Assembly: GCA_002110485.1 (NCBI GenBank)
Contig: MOWL01000067.1
Span: 1,984,001-2,048,000 of the forward strand
Direction of reading: 5' to 3'
DNA from: Emergomyces orientalis
Taxonomy: Eukaryota > Ascomycota > Eurotiomycetes > Onygenales > Ajellomycetaceae
Length of the DNA: 64,000 nt
A program made the position numbers and the translations under genes. Of this stretch, positions 21,691 through 33,783 are shown piece by piece; the first letter of the stretch is position 1, and each line of letters starts with the position of its first letter. Below the pieces are notes generated by a model. That model saw only the letters and a program-made list of their open reading frames with translations. It had not been told where the DNA came from and made no database searches.

Positions 21691-24600
21691 CTGGACAAAG
21701 GGTAGAAATATGGTATATCAGTCGCAGGGATGGCGATTGCGAGAGAAGCTGGCTACCAGACCTCAATTGCGAGTCGCTGGCAGGGCAGCCTGGACTATCG
21801 TTTCTTTATGTACAGATATTGCAAAGCAGAGCGCACATTGGCGACAATTAAAAAGGTTCAAGTCCAGTATCAATATTTATAGGCCCATTCCAAATTAGGA
21901 AATTCGGCTTCAGCCTTAGAAGTGTGACGAAGAGGAATTTTGGATGAAAAAGGCAAAACGTGGATCCGGGATCAGTTGCGGAGAAATACACCAACCGGCA
22001 TTTAGGGCCTCGCCAGCATGCAAAGATGCGAGGGCAAGATGCTGAACTTGACCGGAGTCTGAGGGTGATCGTTTTTAGCATTCATTTAGCTGGTGAAATA
22101 GCGCCCACCCTAGGATAAATTGAAGGGGTTAAAATCAATCACACGGAGACTGGCTACACGGAATATGCCCTGCAGGAACCGACCAGCCAATCATCATAAT
22201 AGAGCGACGAAGTAATAAATCCTTCCTTTATTTTAACAAAAAAATAATATCTTCCAACGTCCTGGGAATTAGGGAGAAGCTGGAATACCCGACACGGGGA
22301 TAAAGACGACGGTGAAAAAAAAAGAAGAGAGAATGACGGGTCGAGGTTGAAGAATTAGATGTACGCCCATCGCAGCGTACACACTGGAGTTAAATGCTTG
22401 AAGTCGGGGCTGATGTATGAGGTTGCTCGGTTGAAGCCACAAGCGAACGGAAAAAAATTGAACAAACCCATTTTTTTTTACAGAAATTTTGGATGCTTAT
22501 CCCTTTCTGGCATGTTTTATTGCTTTTATTTTTATTTATTTTTGTTTTGTTTTGCACTATATCTTTTGCAGAGTCGACGCCAGGCTGAACCTGTTCGCAG
22601 CTTCACAACGGAGGAACTCGGTGAATCTCGGCGTCCACCCTGGTCAATAATGGTTTGAGGTTGTCTTCTTCAAGACACCGTACGTAATATGTGCGCACGC
22701 TAAAAAGAGGGAAAAATACCCCTGTTCCGGCATTTCACCAGCGTGTTCCCAGTTGATTTAGGTTGTTTAGGTTGTTTCTGCTGTCCCTGTCCCTGGTCGT
22801 TACCATCGCCGTCTCGGAGGACTACCTCTAGGCCGCATTAGTCGAACTATCCCCCGCAAGAACGGGTTCAATAGGCTTCTGACTGCCATGGCTAGATTAC
22901 TGGTATACGATCTCAATACACAGATTTCCCCACAGATCTTAAGACAAATCCCCCGCCAATACAGGGTCGGTACATCGATGCCAGAGTCTCGCTGAAGCCC
23001 TAAATCTTGCCCTAATTTGCACACGCTGAGGCGCCCTCGTCAGGATCAGACCCCGAAATATCAACCAGTGTCAACCACCACCGCCAGACTGACTGCCTTC
23101 AGAAAATTCTGGAACGTGGAGCAAAGGGAACAAACCGCCTAGCCCCATGGCACCAAAGATATCAGGGACATCTGCGATTCGCTGGTTCGCAACTTTTGCC
23201 CATCTCGTCCGAAACCAACCTTGGATTCCTGCATGTCGTGCACATCAATTCCAACTCAACTTGCAACTCATGACCCCGTTCATGTGTCAGTCGATCTGTT
23301 CCAGAATAATAATGGCTGAAGCAGTGCCTCCCCACTGGCTCCTGGCTGCGGACAAGTTTTGTCGCTGCGAAGGAATCGCTGGCCCAACCATTCGAGACTT
23401 CCGTCAGGGTAAAGAGGCGTTTCTTCTACAGGGATTGTCCCTCTCCTCGCCCGCATGAAACGTCAAAAACGTTCCCATCCTTTACGATGTTCCCCATAGT
23501 TCGACTTGCAGTAGTTCGTACCTTTTCTGACCTCTTTGGTTATAAAAAACGGGGTCATAATCGTGAAGCTGATCGTCCCTTACATGACAACAATTGCCAA
23601 CCAGACTAGTCAACTTCGAGGCCTTAGAATCTTGCTTGCAATTTTAACCGCCACTCTTTTATCTGCGTCTCGATGATGGCCTGTCAACATCGAGAGCTAA
23701 CAATGGAGACTCCTTCCCGAACTATTGCGGGCGTCAAACTATTCCACCAGGCGCCATTAGCGCCATGATTGAAATTTCACATTTCAGAACGCGGTGAGAT
23801 GAAAGATTAATGGAATCGGTGATGCGAATTCGAAGCGTCGCAGAAATCCTCGGCGACAGGTTATTAGAAACAAGACCGCCACATGCTGAACAGTTGACCT
23901 CTCCTTCTCCTTGTCATGCCTCAAGCCATCGGATGCATGCATGCATCTTTCGACTTCTTGCTGGCCCTTAGGGCCGCGCTTTTTTTTTTAGGAATCATAT
24001 TTCCAGACCACCACATTGGCTGGCCGTGTCCTTCTTCCCGCCACATCCTGCCACTCCAACTAAGAATTGGCAAAAAGGGCCAACTCGAAAAAAGCAAAAA
24101 GAAAACCCAGAACTGACATTTTCACGGACACCCCGCCAGGAACAAATATGCATGCACGCCATTGTTTGCCTCATTAGCACCGTTATCACCCTCTTCTCCA
24201 TCTTCTCCGAATCCACTTGGCACTCATTGTTATTTCAAAGGGGGGTTATCGTCAACCGCATTGTTTCTCAGGGTGATTTTGGCTTTTCCGCTTCAAGAGG
24301 TTTCCAGGCATTTTTGGAAACTTGCTTTGTTACAAGGATGTTTAGCGAAATTCGTTTGCGCCCTTTTGTTCTATTTTCAAGTGCTAGCTAAGCAATGAGA
24401 AAGAGGGTCGGTTCCGTCCCCTCTGTCAAGTATTGCAAGAAATTCGTCAAATTGATCTGTAAGGCTAGCGCACCACACAGCATGTTTCGCTAGTAATGAG
24501 GACGATCCGTTGTCGACTCGAACTGAAGATAAATGTTTGAAGGGCAAAACACTCCACCTCCCCAAGCTCCCCTCATCCTCGTATCACACTAATTTGTAGT

Positions 24601-27293
24601 CATTTTTCCCTTCTTTCAAGCTTCCCAGCCCCAGCGTGCTTCCTGATAACGGCTGCACATCAGTTCGGCTCGACTAGCTTTTTTAACTCGGGTGCTAGAA
24701 GCAGACGAGCAAAAGGATCAGAAGAACAGAAACACGAAAATACTGGTGGTTGCCGATCCTTTGATATCATTAACCCATTCTATCGCTTACGAGGGTTTGC
24801 AGGAGAGGAGGGGCCTTCGCGGTCTGTCGTTTCTAACCACAATACGAGTTACCGTCCATGGCAATATCTCCTGGCTTCCAGCCTCATTAAATCAGACAAT
24901 GCCTTGTTCGCCTGAGTTATTGGCACGCTTATTCGGCAACTAAAGCGTGTTTGATATACTTACATATACAGTAAATACGTGTAAGTCCATCTCCTTGAGA
25001 TCTACGCCTGAGTGGCCTGAAGGACTCATTCTTGAATGCGAACCATCTACGACACATCTACGGCTGCAAACACTGATATATGACTTCCTACACACGCGTG
25101 ATACTGACGGGCTATTCACAACCCACTTAACCAAATAATCCAACTACTAAAGAGAGGTGAATGAAAGCAGGCAGCCAACAGGAAGAGGTTTGAACTAGCC
25201 AAGCGGTTTCAGGCCCAGGAATTGATCAATCAGAGCAGAGATGAAAACCAGCGAAACAGGGCAGGGAGAAGGCAAGCAAGAAAGAAAGTCGAGATTGACA
25301 ACCAAGATCGCCGCCCGAGAAGCAGCCATGCCCGTTGCGATATGGTAGCGCTAGGAACCCTTCTAGAAGGGTTTACCCGTGCCTTGCGTGTCTCCGCCAG
25401 GCACGCGTCCAGGTAAGAAACAAGTCGTAATATCGGGGAAGAGGCAACATTGTTAGCTCCTCTTTTCTCTCCCCCCTCACTTCTTGACGGTGCATTTGTC
25501 GAACAGCACCCATTTCCATCACTCTTTGCTAATGCCCTCCCTATAGGCATCTACTTCTGTTAGTGCATTGGGTTAGTATGCACCTACAGATATATGGAGT
25601 GATCAGCACGTTGTTGTGGTAGTTATGTATCCCCCATTTCTATTACCAGAGTCTATTTTGTCTCGTGAACCAGGGCAGGAACAAGCGAAGCAGGGAAGAA
25701 AAGGCCGATCCATTTTTTCTCAACACTTTGAGGCGCTAGGTTCTTGGTAAATCAAATGACAACTCAACTAGAGAGGGGCATGTCCAGCGCGTAGAGTATA
25801 AAGCTATGAACTATGGATTTTTGCGAATGCCATATGTCGGAGAGAGACATCTTGGCTTCATTCCAATCACAATACGTCATTGTAGGGGCCAACAGGCCCT
25901 TGACAGCCTTCTCCTCATTTTTCTAGCTCAATGCGTTGATGTTCCAAGGTTGGATGTAGGAAGTCGCGGTATTTCAAACGCGCGAGGAGTTCAGATAGGA
26001 ATTCAAATCACATCCCAGATTACGCACTTCATTCTCCCCTCCTCTTGCATGAACAGTCCGCTAAGCTCAAACGCACTACATCACGCCTCCTCAGCCACCC
26101 CCTTGCCATATCTCTGTTTTTCAGGGTCCTCCACCGATAACGTTCCAGCCACACGCCTCCCTGGTGGCATCCAAGGGAAGGGGGACGAGCCATAAATTAG
26201 TACTGTGGAATAAACTAGGATCGCACGTACGGATTTTTATTCTGGACAAAATCAACTAGCCTTCGCAATCCTAAACGATATCAGCAGTATTATTACTCAA
26301 CATTATTATTATTATTATTATTTAAAGGTGTGTAACTGTCAGATAAAGAACTCTGATGACATCCCGTCCAATCCGTCGTCGGTATCCCTCCCTTCAGCCA
26401 ATCAAAACGAGATGTGGCGGAGGCTATTCCAGCGCGGTGGCAGAAAATATGAGATAAATAAATGCAAATATACAGTGTTTTTCTCTTCTCAGAATACTAT
26501 TTATACACATGTACGAGGTAGGGGAGAAGAGGGAGAAAAACCTAACAATAAATAAATTGTTGAATTCTTCCCAGTAACAAGATGACCTTTTCTAGTCAGG
26601 CTGCATTGGACCCCCGGGAAGTATGGAGGGCGGGGTGTGGTGAATGACCTCGGTGGAGAGCTATCTTATATCGGGCATTTTTCGCTTTCTTCCGGGGAAT
26701 GACAAGATAATAATCGAAGGTTTCGTCGCGAGAGGATACTGGGGAGCAGATCTCTCCCTTCGCCAGTTTCCTCTGCTCTACTAACATTTTGATATTGGGA
26801 AGCAGAAACATAACCCAGTGCATTAGTAAAAAAATAAAAAATAAAATACGAGAGCTCCTCAATTCTCAACATGTTCTGCCGAGCCGGACCCATATATTTC
26901 CTATTCTGGCCATGAAATCGGCTTCCTGAGATCATCCCCAACCTCCATTCGTTCTGTTACGAGGCCTGTTGGCTACTACTATACTGACGGCGAGCTGAAT
27001 TGATCTAATCTGCCAATTACCTGCTGCCCCGGTAATTTATCCCCTCGCGCGCGATCGCAATCTATTCTTTGTAAACCCCTGACCACATATTCCATCCATT
27101 CTTTTACACACAAATTGTTCCGTTCAGCTCCCCAAAACTATCGCCAACCGGTTTCATATGTATCGAGGTTGTATGCTAGAAGCGATATCCGAGGTCTATT
27201 CGTGCTCTGTGCCGCCCCACGATCAATCGAAAGCTGAATCTTCAACTGTCCATCTCCATCTCCAACTCCAACTCCCAGCCCGCAAAACTCACT
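21691..27293. other. 5.6 kb divergent spacer between the XlnR-type gene and the thioesterase gene
   Basis: No frame on either strand of this stretch shows a recognisable domain. The longest, plus 25806-26195 (129 codons), is featureless. Minor items are a TTA repeat at 26302-26323 and poly-A/poly-T runs near 22470 and 23980. Long upstream regions are common for fungal master regulators, so it probably holds the extended promoter and leader of xlnR. A non-coding RNA or a small multi-exon gene cannot be excluded. Confidence 0.5.
26302..26323 (+). repeat. TTA/ATT trinucleotide microsatellite
   Basis: About seven tandem copies of a TTA unit in non-coding sequence upstream of the thioesterase gene. 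Confidence 0.85.
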
Positions 27294-28094
27294 ATGTCGA
27301 ACGGCAAAGGCATCTACACAACATATACCGAGTTCATCGACAATGTACCCGTTCCACAAGATGATATTAACTTTTTCTCCACCATTCCCTGCGCCAAGCC
27401 ATACATTCACAACCCATCCACGTATCGCATTATCCCCTTCCACCCCCGTTTTGATAGAGGGGAAGAAGACACGACAGGCAGATTCTTCAGCAGAGTAATG
27501 AACGCGCCAGAGACAGTCCCGCGACTAGTCGCTGTGATGCGTAGACCAGAATTGAATCCGAATGCTGCAGCGTTATCAGCTACTGAACCTGGGACGAAGG
27601 CCGACACATCGCCGCAGTCGTCATCAGCAGTAACACCACCACCACCACCACCACCACCACCACAGGCAGCAGCTGCTGCTACTACTACCACTGCTACACG
27701 AAATCCATCTTCAGCCACAAACCCAGACTATCTTCTCCTCCTACAGCTGGGGCCCTCTTTAAGCGGCTTCCGCGACACTGTTCATGGTGGTGTCTTAGCT
27801 ACCTTGCTTGACGAGACTCTTAGCTGCGTGGAAGCGGTTAGGCAGGATATGGCTGTCACTAGTGGAGAGGTCAAGCCCCGTCTATACACTGCAAAGCTGG
27901 AGGTTTCTTATCGATTGCCTGTGGAGACTCCCGGTGTCATCGTTGTTAAGGCGTGGTTGAAAGGGGTGGAGGGTAGGAAGTGGTTTGTAGAGGGCCAGGT
28001 TGTTGGGGAGGATGGGACGGTTAGGGCGGAGGCGAAGTCGTTGTGGATTATGGAAAAGACGATAAAAGGGGAGAAGCATGCTGCTGTTTTGTAG
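27294..28094 (+). CDS. Hotdog-fold acyl-CoA thioesterase family protein
   Basis: A single exon of 266 residues starts at an ATG. The N-terminal half carries the fungal extension that precedes this domain (INFFSTIPCAKPYIHNPSTY, VMNAPETVPRLVAVMRR). A low-complexity insertion of ten consecutive prolines plus Ala/Thr runs lies at about residues 113-140. The hotdog core follows: GFRDTVHGGVLATLLDET contains the HGG-x-LATLLDE signature of the PaaI/4HBT-type thioesterases, with the Asp/Glu of the helix as likely catalytic residue. The C-terminus gives strands such as VSYRLPVETPGVIVVKAW. It would cleave an acyl-CoA thioester; the chain and compartment are not determined by sequence. No intron is needed to obtain a complete domain. 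Confidence 0.88.
   Translation: MSNGKGIYTTYTEFIDNVPVPQDDINFFSTIPCAKPYIHNPSTYRIIPFHPRFDRGEEDTTGRFFSRVMNAPETVPRLVAVMRRPELNPNAAALSATEPGTKADTSPQSSSAVTPPPPPPPPPQAAAAATTTTATRNPSSATNPDYLLLLQLGPSLSGFRDTVHGGVLATLLDETLSCVEAVRQDMAVTSGEVKPRLYTAKLEVSYRLPVETPGVIVVKAWLKGVEGRKWFVEGQVVGEDGTVRAEAKSLWIMEKTIKGEKHAAVL
27634..27663 (+). repeat. CCA trinucleotide tract coding ten prolines
   Basis: In-frame tandem CAC/CCA repeat inside the thioesterase gene, between the N-terminal extension and the hotdog core. It is followed by GCA/GCT and ACT runs coding Ala and Thr. Confidence 0.9.
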
Positions 28095-28823
28095 GTTAGA
28101 TGGGCGGGTTGAAGATGTAGTGGCAATAGATAAGAATACGACAAAAAAAATGGTTACAGCTATATATAATACGCAATAGCAAAATTAGAAAATATGTAAT
28201 AGGATAATTTTTTTGGATACGGAAATGAGAAACGTGGGTAAATCATATACTAGGATATCATACATCAATTGACATCCTTCTCGACGTTTGTATCCATACA
28301 TACATACTCCGGAACGACAGCCGGAGCAGCTCAGATAGCGTAATAATACATGTCCACGTTCGGCCAGAAAACGGCAGACAGAGATATATCCTGGTCAACC
28401 AGTCCAAAGAAAAATAGGAAGTCTTTATACATCGAAGGAAAAGTAAAGTAAACGCACGCCCCTTTGAAAATATCCAGGGACGGGGGGGGTCCAAACGCCC
28501 CTTTCAAGATATGTCCAAGAAATGAAAAACAAATAATGGGAAGAAGATTAGGATAAGTTACGAAGAGAAGTCGAAAATGACAATGTAAAGAAAATGAGAA
28601 CGTCGCTGGCCGCCATGAACGCCAAACAGAATGCCGGGGGTGTGTTTGCATATATTAAAAAAACAAAAATATCACTGGTATATATGCATATGTCGAAGAT
28701 GAGATGATCCGCTCCCCTCTATAGTTTGCTTTTTACCCACCATGTTCCTCAGCGCCTAGAAAACGAATGAAAGAAACGAGGCATATCGAAAAGAAAATTA
28801 TATCCATATAGATTCGAATCGTT
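28095..28823. other. Convergent 3' intergenic region
   Basis: The thioesterase gene ends on the left and the mitochondrial RNA polymerase gene ends on the right. The region is AT-rich, without a supported gene. Confidence 0.6.
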
Positions 28824-31800
28824 TTACGAGAAGAAATACTCGCTGTTTTTAAGTCTCTTGACGTCGAATTCGCCCTGTGTACCAAAGAAGAGAATACAGT
28901 TAGTAAAACATGAGCAAAAGAGAGCAAACTAAACGGGAATGAAAAAGGCAACACGTCCCAAAGGGAATATTAAACGCGTTGAAAAATATATATATATAAA
29001 AATCTTACCTTTGCAGGAATAGGGCGGAAGGTCAACGGCAACCAAACCCAAAGAGAAGGTTTAGACTTAGTTTTCTTGGCTCTTGGAAGTGCTGTCTCCT
29101 CGATGGCTTCGTCCATTGACAGCTCATCTAGCTTACTGGAAGCCTCTGTGGCACTGGTTTCAAAGGCATCACCGATAAGAGGTTCCTCAAGCTCGTCCAA
29201 CGGGTCTTCCGAAGTCACCACTCGGTCCCCCTTCGGCGTTTCGGATACGTCAGCCGGGATTTGTCCGATACCTGCTACACCAAGCGATTGCATCGAGGCA
29301 AGCGAGGATTCAGCATCTGCGAACTCTGCAACGATTTTCCCAGCAGTAACCATCTCACGACCCTGAGCTTGCAACTTGGGGTCGTTGGAACGTAGAAGCT
29401 TTAGTCGCTTATACTCATTAACAAGTTCATCCAATTGGGCCCTTTTGCTATTCGTTGACTTGACGGCCTTGCGCCACTTTGATATCTCTTTCGCCAGTGT
29501 CGTGCCAGGTTGGACGTGGGCTAGATACATGTGATTTGCATATCTGGTTTTGAATTCGGAAGCGAGTCTATGTATGATATCTTCAGAGTGCATTCGAACA
29601 AAAGCATCACGAAGCACACGGTTCATGGTATCGATATCTGCTGCATGGGTCCAGAAAGAATCGTGCACTGCGGAAAATGACAGGCCGAGTTCGTCGCATT
29701 TGACCGCGGACAGGAACATGTGAGTGGCATCAAGGGAGTGAACGAAGTTGGGAGGGAATGCCTGTAATTGTTTGCGTTTGTTGACAACATCGCTGGCCTG
29801 AGGGTTCCGGATGCTGAGTTGCTGCAAATCACTGAAAACTTTTACACAGGCAGCGTCTCTATAGGGTTGGGCAACTGGGAGTTTCAGGGGCGTTGTCCAT
29901 ACAACAGTAGACTTGAAGTGGGATTTAGGATCCTTGATATTTTTGGCCAGCTTTTTGGCACCTGGGAACCTCCCCACTACCTTGAGCTTCTCTTCGTCCG
30001 CTAGGGCTTCGATCTGTTCAGGGCTTAAGGACTGACTGATACGATTTGCGCAATCACCGAGCCAGAATTGGATGTCGTGAGCACCAGTGAACATCGAACC
30101 CAACGCCGCAAAAATTTTCCGTGCTATGTATGTAGCGCACTGACCAGCAACTCCAGAATGGAAGAGGTCGGGGTAATGGTCCACCAGTTGCTTCCGCACT
30201 TGGCGGATTGCTCCCAGGAAAGTGACACCATAAACGTTGGTCATAACCGTTTGTTTCACAATCTTCCTGGTGATTTTATCTTCGAGTAGTTTTGCAGTTT
30301 CATTCCCATCTGCTGCATCCTTTTTAATGGATTGTTTGACGTGTTCTGCCACGCCTGTGTAAATATCCGAGGGGCGGTCAGAAGGTTCAAGGTTCACCTG
30401 TTGGGCGCCGATAATATCCCCTCCCAGAGCAGCATAATGTTGAAGACCATTGCAAGAGCCATCTTGATGAACAGGCAGGTAAGAAACGAACTTGGTTGGA
30501 TCTTCTAGTTCCATCGCATTTGTCAATTCCATACAGGCTGCGAGACACTGAAATGGATCGGCTGCATCAAGCCACCACCTTTTGCCCTTTAACCCATTAA
30601 TGGCAGAGTCCCTAATATCTTCCAGATGGTCCATGGAAAACTGCTCCCGTTCTTGGAAACTCGCTTTATCAAAACCAAACACGTTCGCAAGATGGATCTT
30701 CAACCACCTCAAGCCGCTTGTGCCCAATTCCCGACCTTTGCTAAACAGAAGAAGGCCGCGACAATGATCAGCACCCATTTGATTGAAGTACGGCGGCATC
30801 GGATATGCGCGGCCACGGAAATCTAGGTTATGTGGGAGATAAAAGGTTTCGTTCCTATACGCGCGCGCAATTTCTAATTGGAAATTTTGAAAACATCGCT
30901 GTGAATGGTAGCCTGTACGGGTGTTTGCAGCATGTGTTTTTGCCCGATAGTAATCTCGAAGAATGTCTCGGTCGTCGGTTTCGGGCTTTTCTGGTGCGAT
31001 GATGTTGGGATTTTCAGGAGCAAGGTTAGCAATTTCCTCACCACTATTCCAGGCTTCGAGCATCACATCTAAGACCCCTCGATTAATTTTCCAGCCGGTC
31101 TTGCCTAGGACAGTTAATCCAGCGAATACAGTATCCAGGTCTCCACGCGCGGCTGCGGTTTCCACGTAGCTCAGTTGAGAGATATCTCCTTGTTTGACTC
31201 GCATGACTGCGGTTGGATATTCGAGAAATCCGCCCCCTCGGGCACTGGTCCAGGGGCGCGGTGGACAGACCATGGGCAAGTGCTTCGCGAGCAACTCACC
31301 AAGAGGTTCTCGACGTAATTTCTCCACGATATAATCATTAGCGTGAATATAGCCAACTCTGAAACCGCGTTCTAATTGGTAAACACGTCTGAATGCGGCT
31401 TGGTCAGTCAAGCTCGTTCTGTTTATGTGTGGGTCTTTTGTAGGAACCGGAACAGTCGCTGTCGACAACAACATTGACGCAAGGCAAGCCCCAATTTTGG
31501 CCTGAACAACAGGTGACCAATCAACTGGTCTCTGACTCTGTTCGAATCTCGCAATTATTCGTTGCCATTGCACTTGGGCTTTCCTTGTGCCTTTGTGAAC
31601 AAGCTTATCAATGAGGGCCGAGGTGTTCTTGGTACTCTTAGACTTTTTCTCCAATTCCCGCAACTGCATCGCCATATATTCATCGTAGATAGCTTTTCCC
31701 AGGTACATCACAAGTCCCGTTAATTTGACTCCCTTATCCACGCCACTCTTATTGAGTGCGTTAAAAGTACTAAGGATAGTAAGAGCAGCGAGTTTGTCGG

Positions 31801-33246
31801 TCTTGATCGCTCTCAGATATGGAGATATTTCTACACGTTGGCTGTCCGCTGGAAGCATGCGCGACTTCTTTTCGGATTCCTCAATACGCTCCAGCTCTTC
31901 CTTTATCCTTGACATGAGCTGTGTGTGCCAATCGTATAAAAGTGCGCCCATTGGTTTGCTGGGAATAGGATTAACCCCAACTTTTTGCAGTAATTCGCTT
32001 TCTTTCTGCCAGCGGGCAATAGCTGAATCGACACAATCTGATTCTAGGCGACGCTGCCTCATTTGCGCATATGCCAGATCTTGTTCTTCTTGGGATCCAG
32101 GTAAATCAGATGGTCTGGGAAGTGCTTGTTCGGGGTCAAAAATGGATAAGGTCTCTTTAAGCGAACTAAGACCAAGGCCCCGTTGATCCGTAGAGCGGAC
32201 AATGGCAATATCATCGGGAGAATGCAACTTCGGCTTAATCTTAGAAAAGTCTTCGTCCGGTTCAATGTAGGATTCGTCGGACTTGGTTGAATCGAGGTAA
32301 GCATTTTCGGAACATATCTATTTATATATAAAAAAGAAAGGAAGAGGATTGTTAGTCGTTAGAAAAGAGAGGAAAATGAAATCTAAACGCGCGGGCAAGT
32401 ACTAAAGCATACCTCTGAAAGCAGTCCCAAGTCCGCTTCGGATAATATAGGGAGACCCAACACCTCCTCTTCAACCTCCGCATCCTTCGCAAGATTCCAA
32501 TACCGCCTCACTGTCCGTTTCTGCTTATTTTCGAATAACATGCGTAGCGCCATTTTAATCAACAAGGCGTAGGTTACGGCATCTGGTTCTGCAAAAGCAT
32601 ATCTCATGTCGACTTCAAACCATTTCTGCGCCCACCACACCATCCCGTAGCGCCGGTGAACAATCATATGCGAGACCATTGAGCGAAGGTATTTGTTATG
32701 AAGATCAAGCACTTCCGGTGTACCATAACCAATAAGCTTGGCGACACGGTGAATTAGAATCTCCGAACGTCTGAACATAGCAGCAGAAAGGCTGACATCG
32801 ATGTTGGCAAGCATCTCGCTCAGTTCGCCACCAATTCCATTAGATCTTCTAACAGGAGGCGGCCGGCTGATCAGGAAATCCTTTCGTATGATGACCGACG
32901 AGGTGTCGATGTCTTCTGGGTCTGGATAAGGAAGCCGCTCGTTCCAGGGGGAATTCGTCAGAGACAAATTTAGAGGTGAGTGGATCTCGGTATGCCCATA
33001 TGGTAGGCTCTCAAACGGAACATTGACGTCTGATGTTGCCGTCGCTAATGATCGGGTAGACCGTAAGGGTGTGCAATTAGGAGAGTCGAGGGTTGAGAGG
33101 ATTGACGGTCGCGAGAAGGTTTGAATTCTGCTCGATTGGCACTGCAATCGCGGGTATGCTGCGGAGAGCCAGGGCGAAGATAACTGTTCATATGATCTAC
33201 CTAATCGGCGTAGGGTTTGTCTGCGTTGAGCAGCTCGACACAACAT
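28824..33246 (-). CDS. RPO41: Mitochondrial DNA-directed RNA polymerase
   Basis: Single-subunit, T7-like polymerase that transcribes mitochondrial DNA. Three exons (33246-32413, 32317-29009, 28874-28824) join in phase 0 and give 1397 residues, a normal length. The N-terminus is Arg/Ser-rich and fits a matrix-targeting presequence. An N-terminal extension domain follows (about 100-400). The polymerase palm, fingers and thumb occupy the C-terminal half. Motif A is HQDGSCNGLQHYAAL with the catalytic Asp, motif B KQTVMTNVYGVT with the catalytic Lys/Tyr, and motif C AVHDSFWTHAAD with the second catalytic Asp. The last 17-codon exon encodes the strictly typical C-terminal Phe-rich end, KNSEYFFS. 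About 170 residues before it are an acidic insertion (VTSEDPLDELEEPL) usual for filamentous fungi. Confidence 0.97.
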
Positions 33247-33783
33247 GCTTGCAGAGCACTAAGAAGGCTGGAACGACTGAATGCTAGATTACAATTGATA
33301 GGGAAAAAAAGGAGTAAAAGAAAGGAATAAATAAAAATGTCAAATAGCAAAGGAGAGAGAGAAAGACAAAGAGAAAATAATTGAGAAGCTCCCTCCCCTC
33401 TGCGTTCCTGACAAGAGAGAGTGAAGAAACTCGTCGTCGCGTGCAGGAAAAGTGCTGGAGGAGGTTGAGATGGAAAGTTTTTGAGGAAAATTATTCCTGG
33501 GCCTTTTGCTTTTGGATCGTCGGCGGAAGGAGCGGATAATAGTTATCCCGCTGAAAAAGACGACTGAGATTTGCTCACGTGATATACAGAGAGGATCATG
33601 TGATTAATGACTGAGTAAGCAAGGATATCAAAGCAAGGTGAATCAGTTAACTTATTGACTACTAGTACTAGTAGTATGGTTGAAAGGTATCTTCAATTCT
33701 AGATTTTCATTCCATGTGAAATAGTATACATATATGCATCACTAATAGTGTATATCACTCGTTAGTCAATACGAATCGTACTT
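33247..33783. other. Promoter region of RPO41 and 3' end of the RPC37 gene
   Basis: Both neighbours run on the minus strand. The stretch includes a short CTAGTACTAG-type inverted motif near 33658-33676 and GA-rich leader sequence just upstream of the RPO41 start. No gene is visible. Confidence 0.5.

Noticed and set aside
25806..26195. 129-codon plus-strand frame in the xlnR upstream spacer
   Set aside because: No motif, no neighbouring exons with good splice sites, and low similarity to a folded protein in composition.
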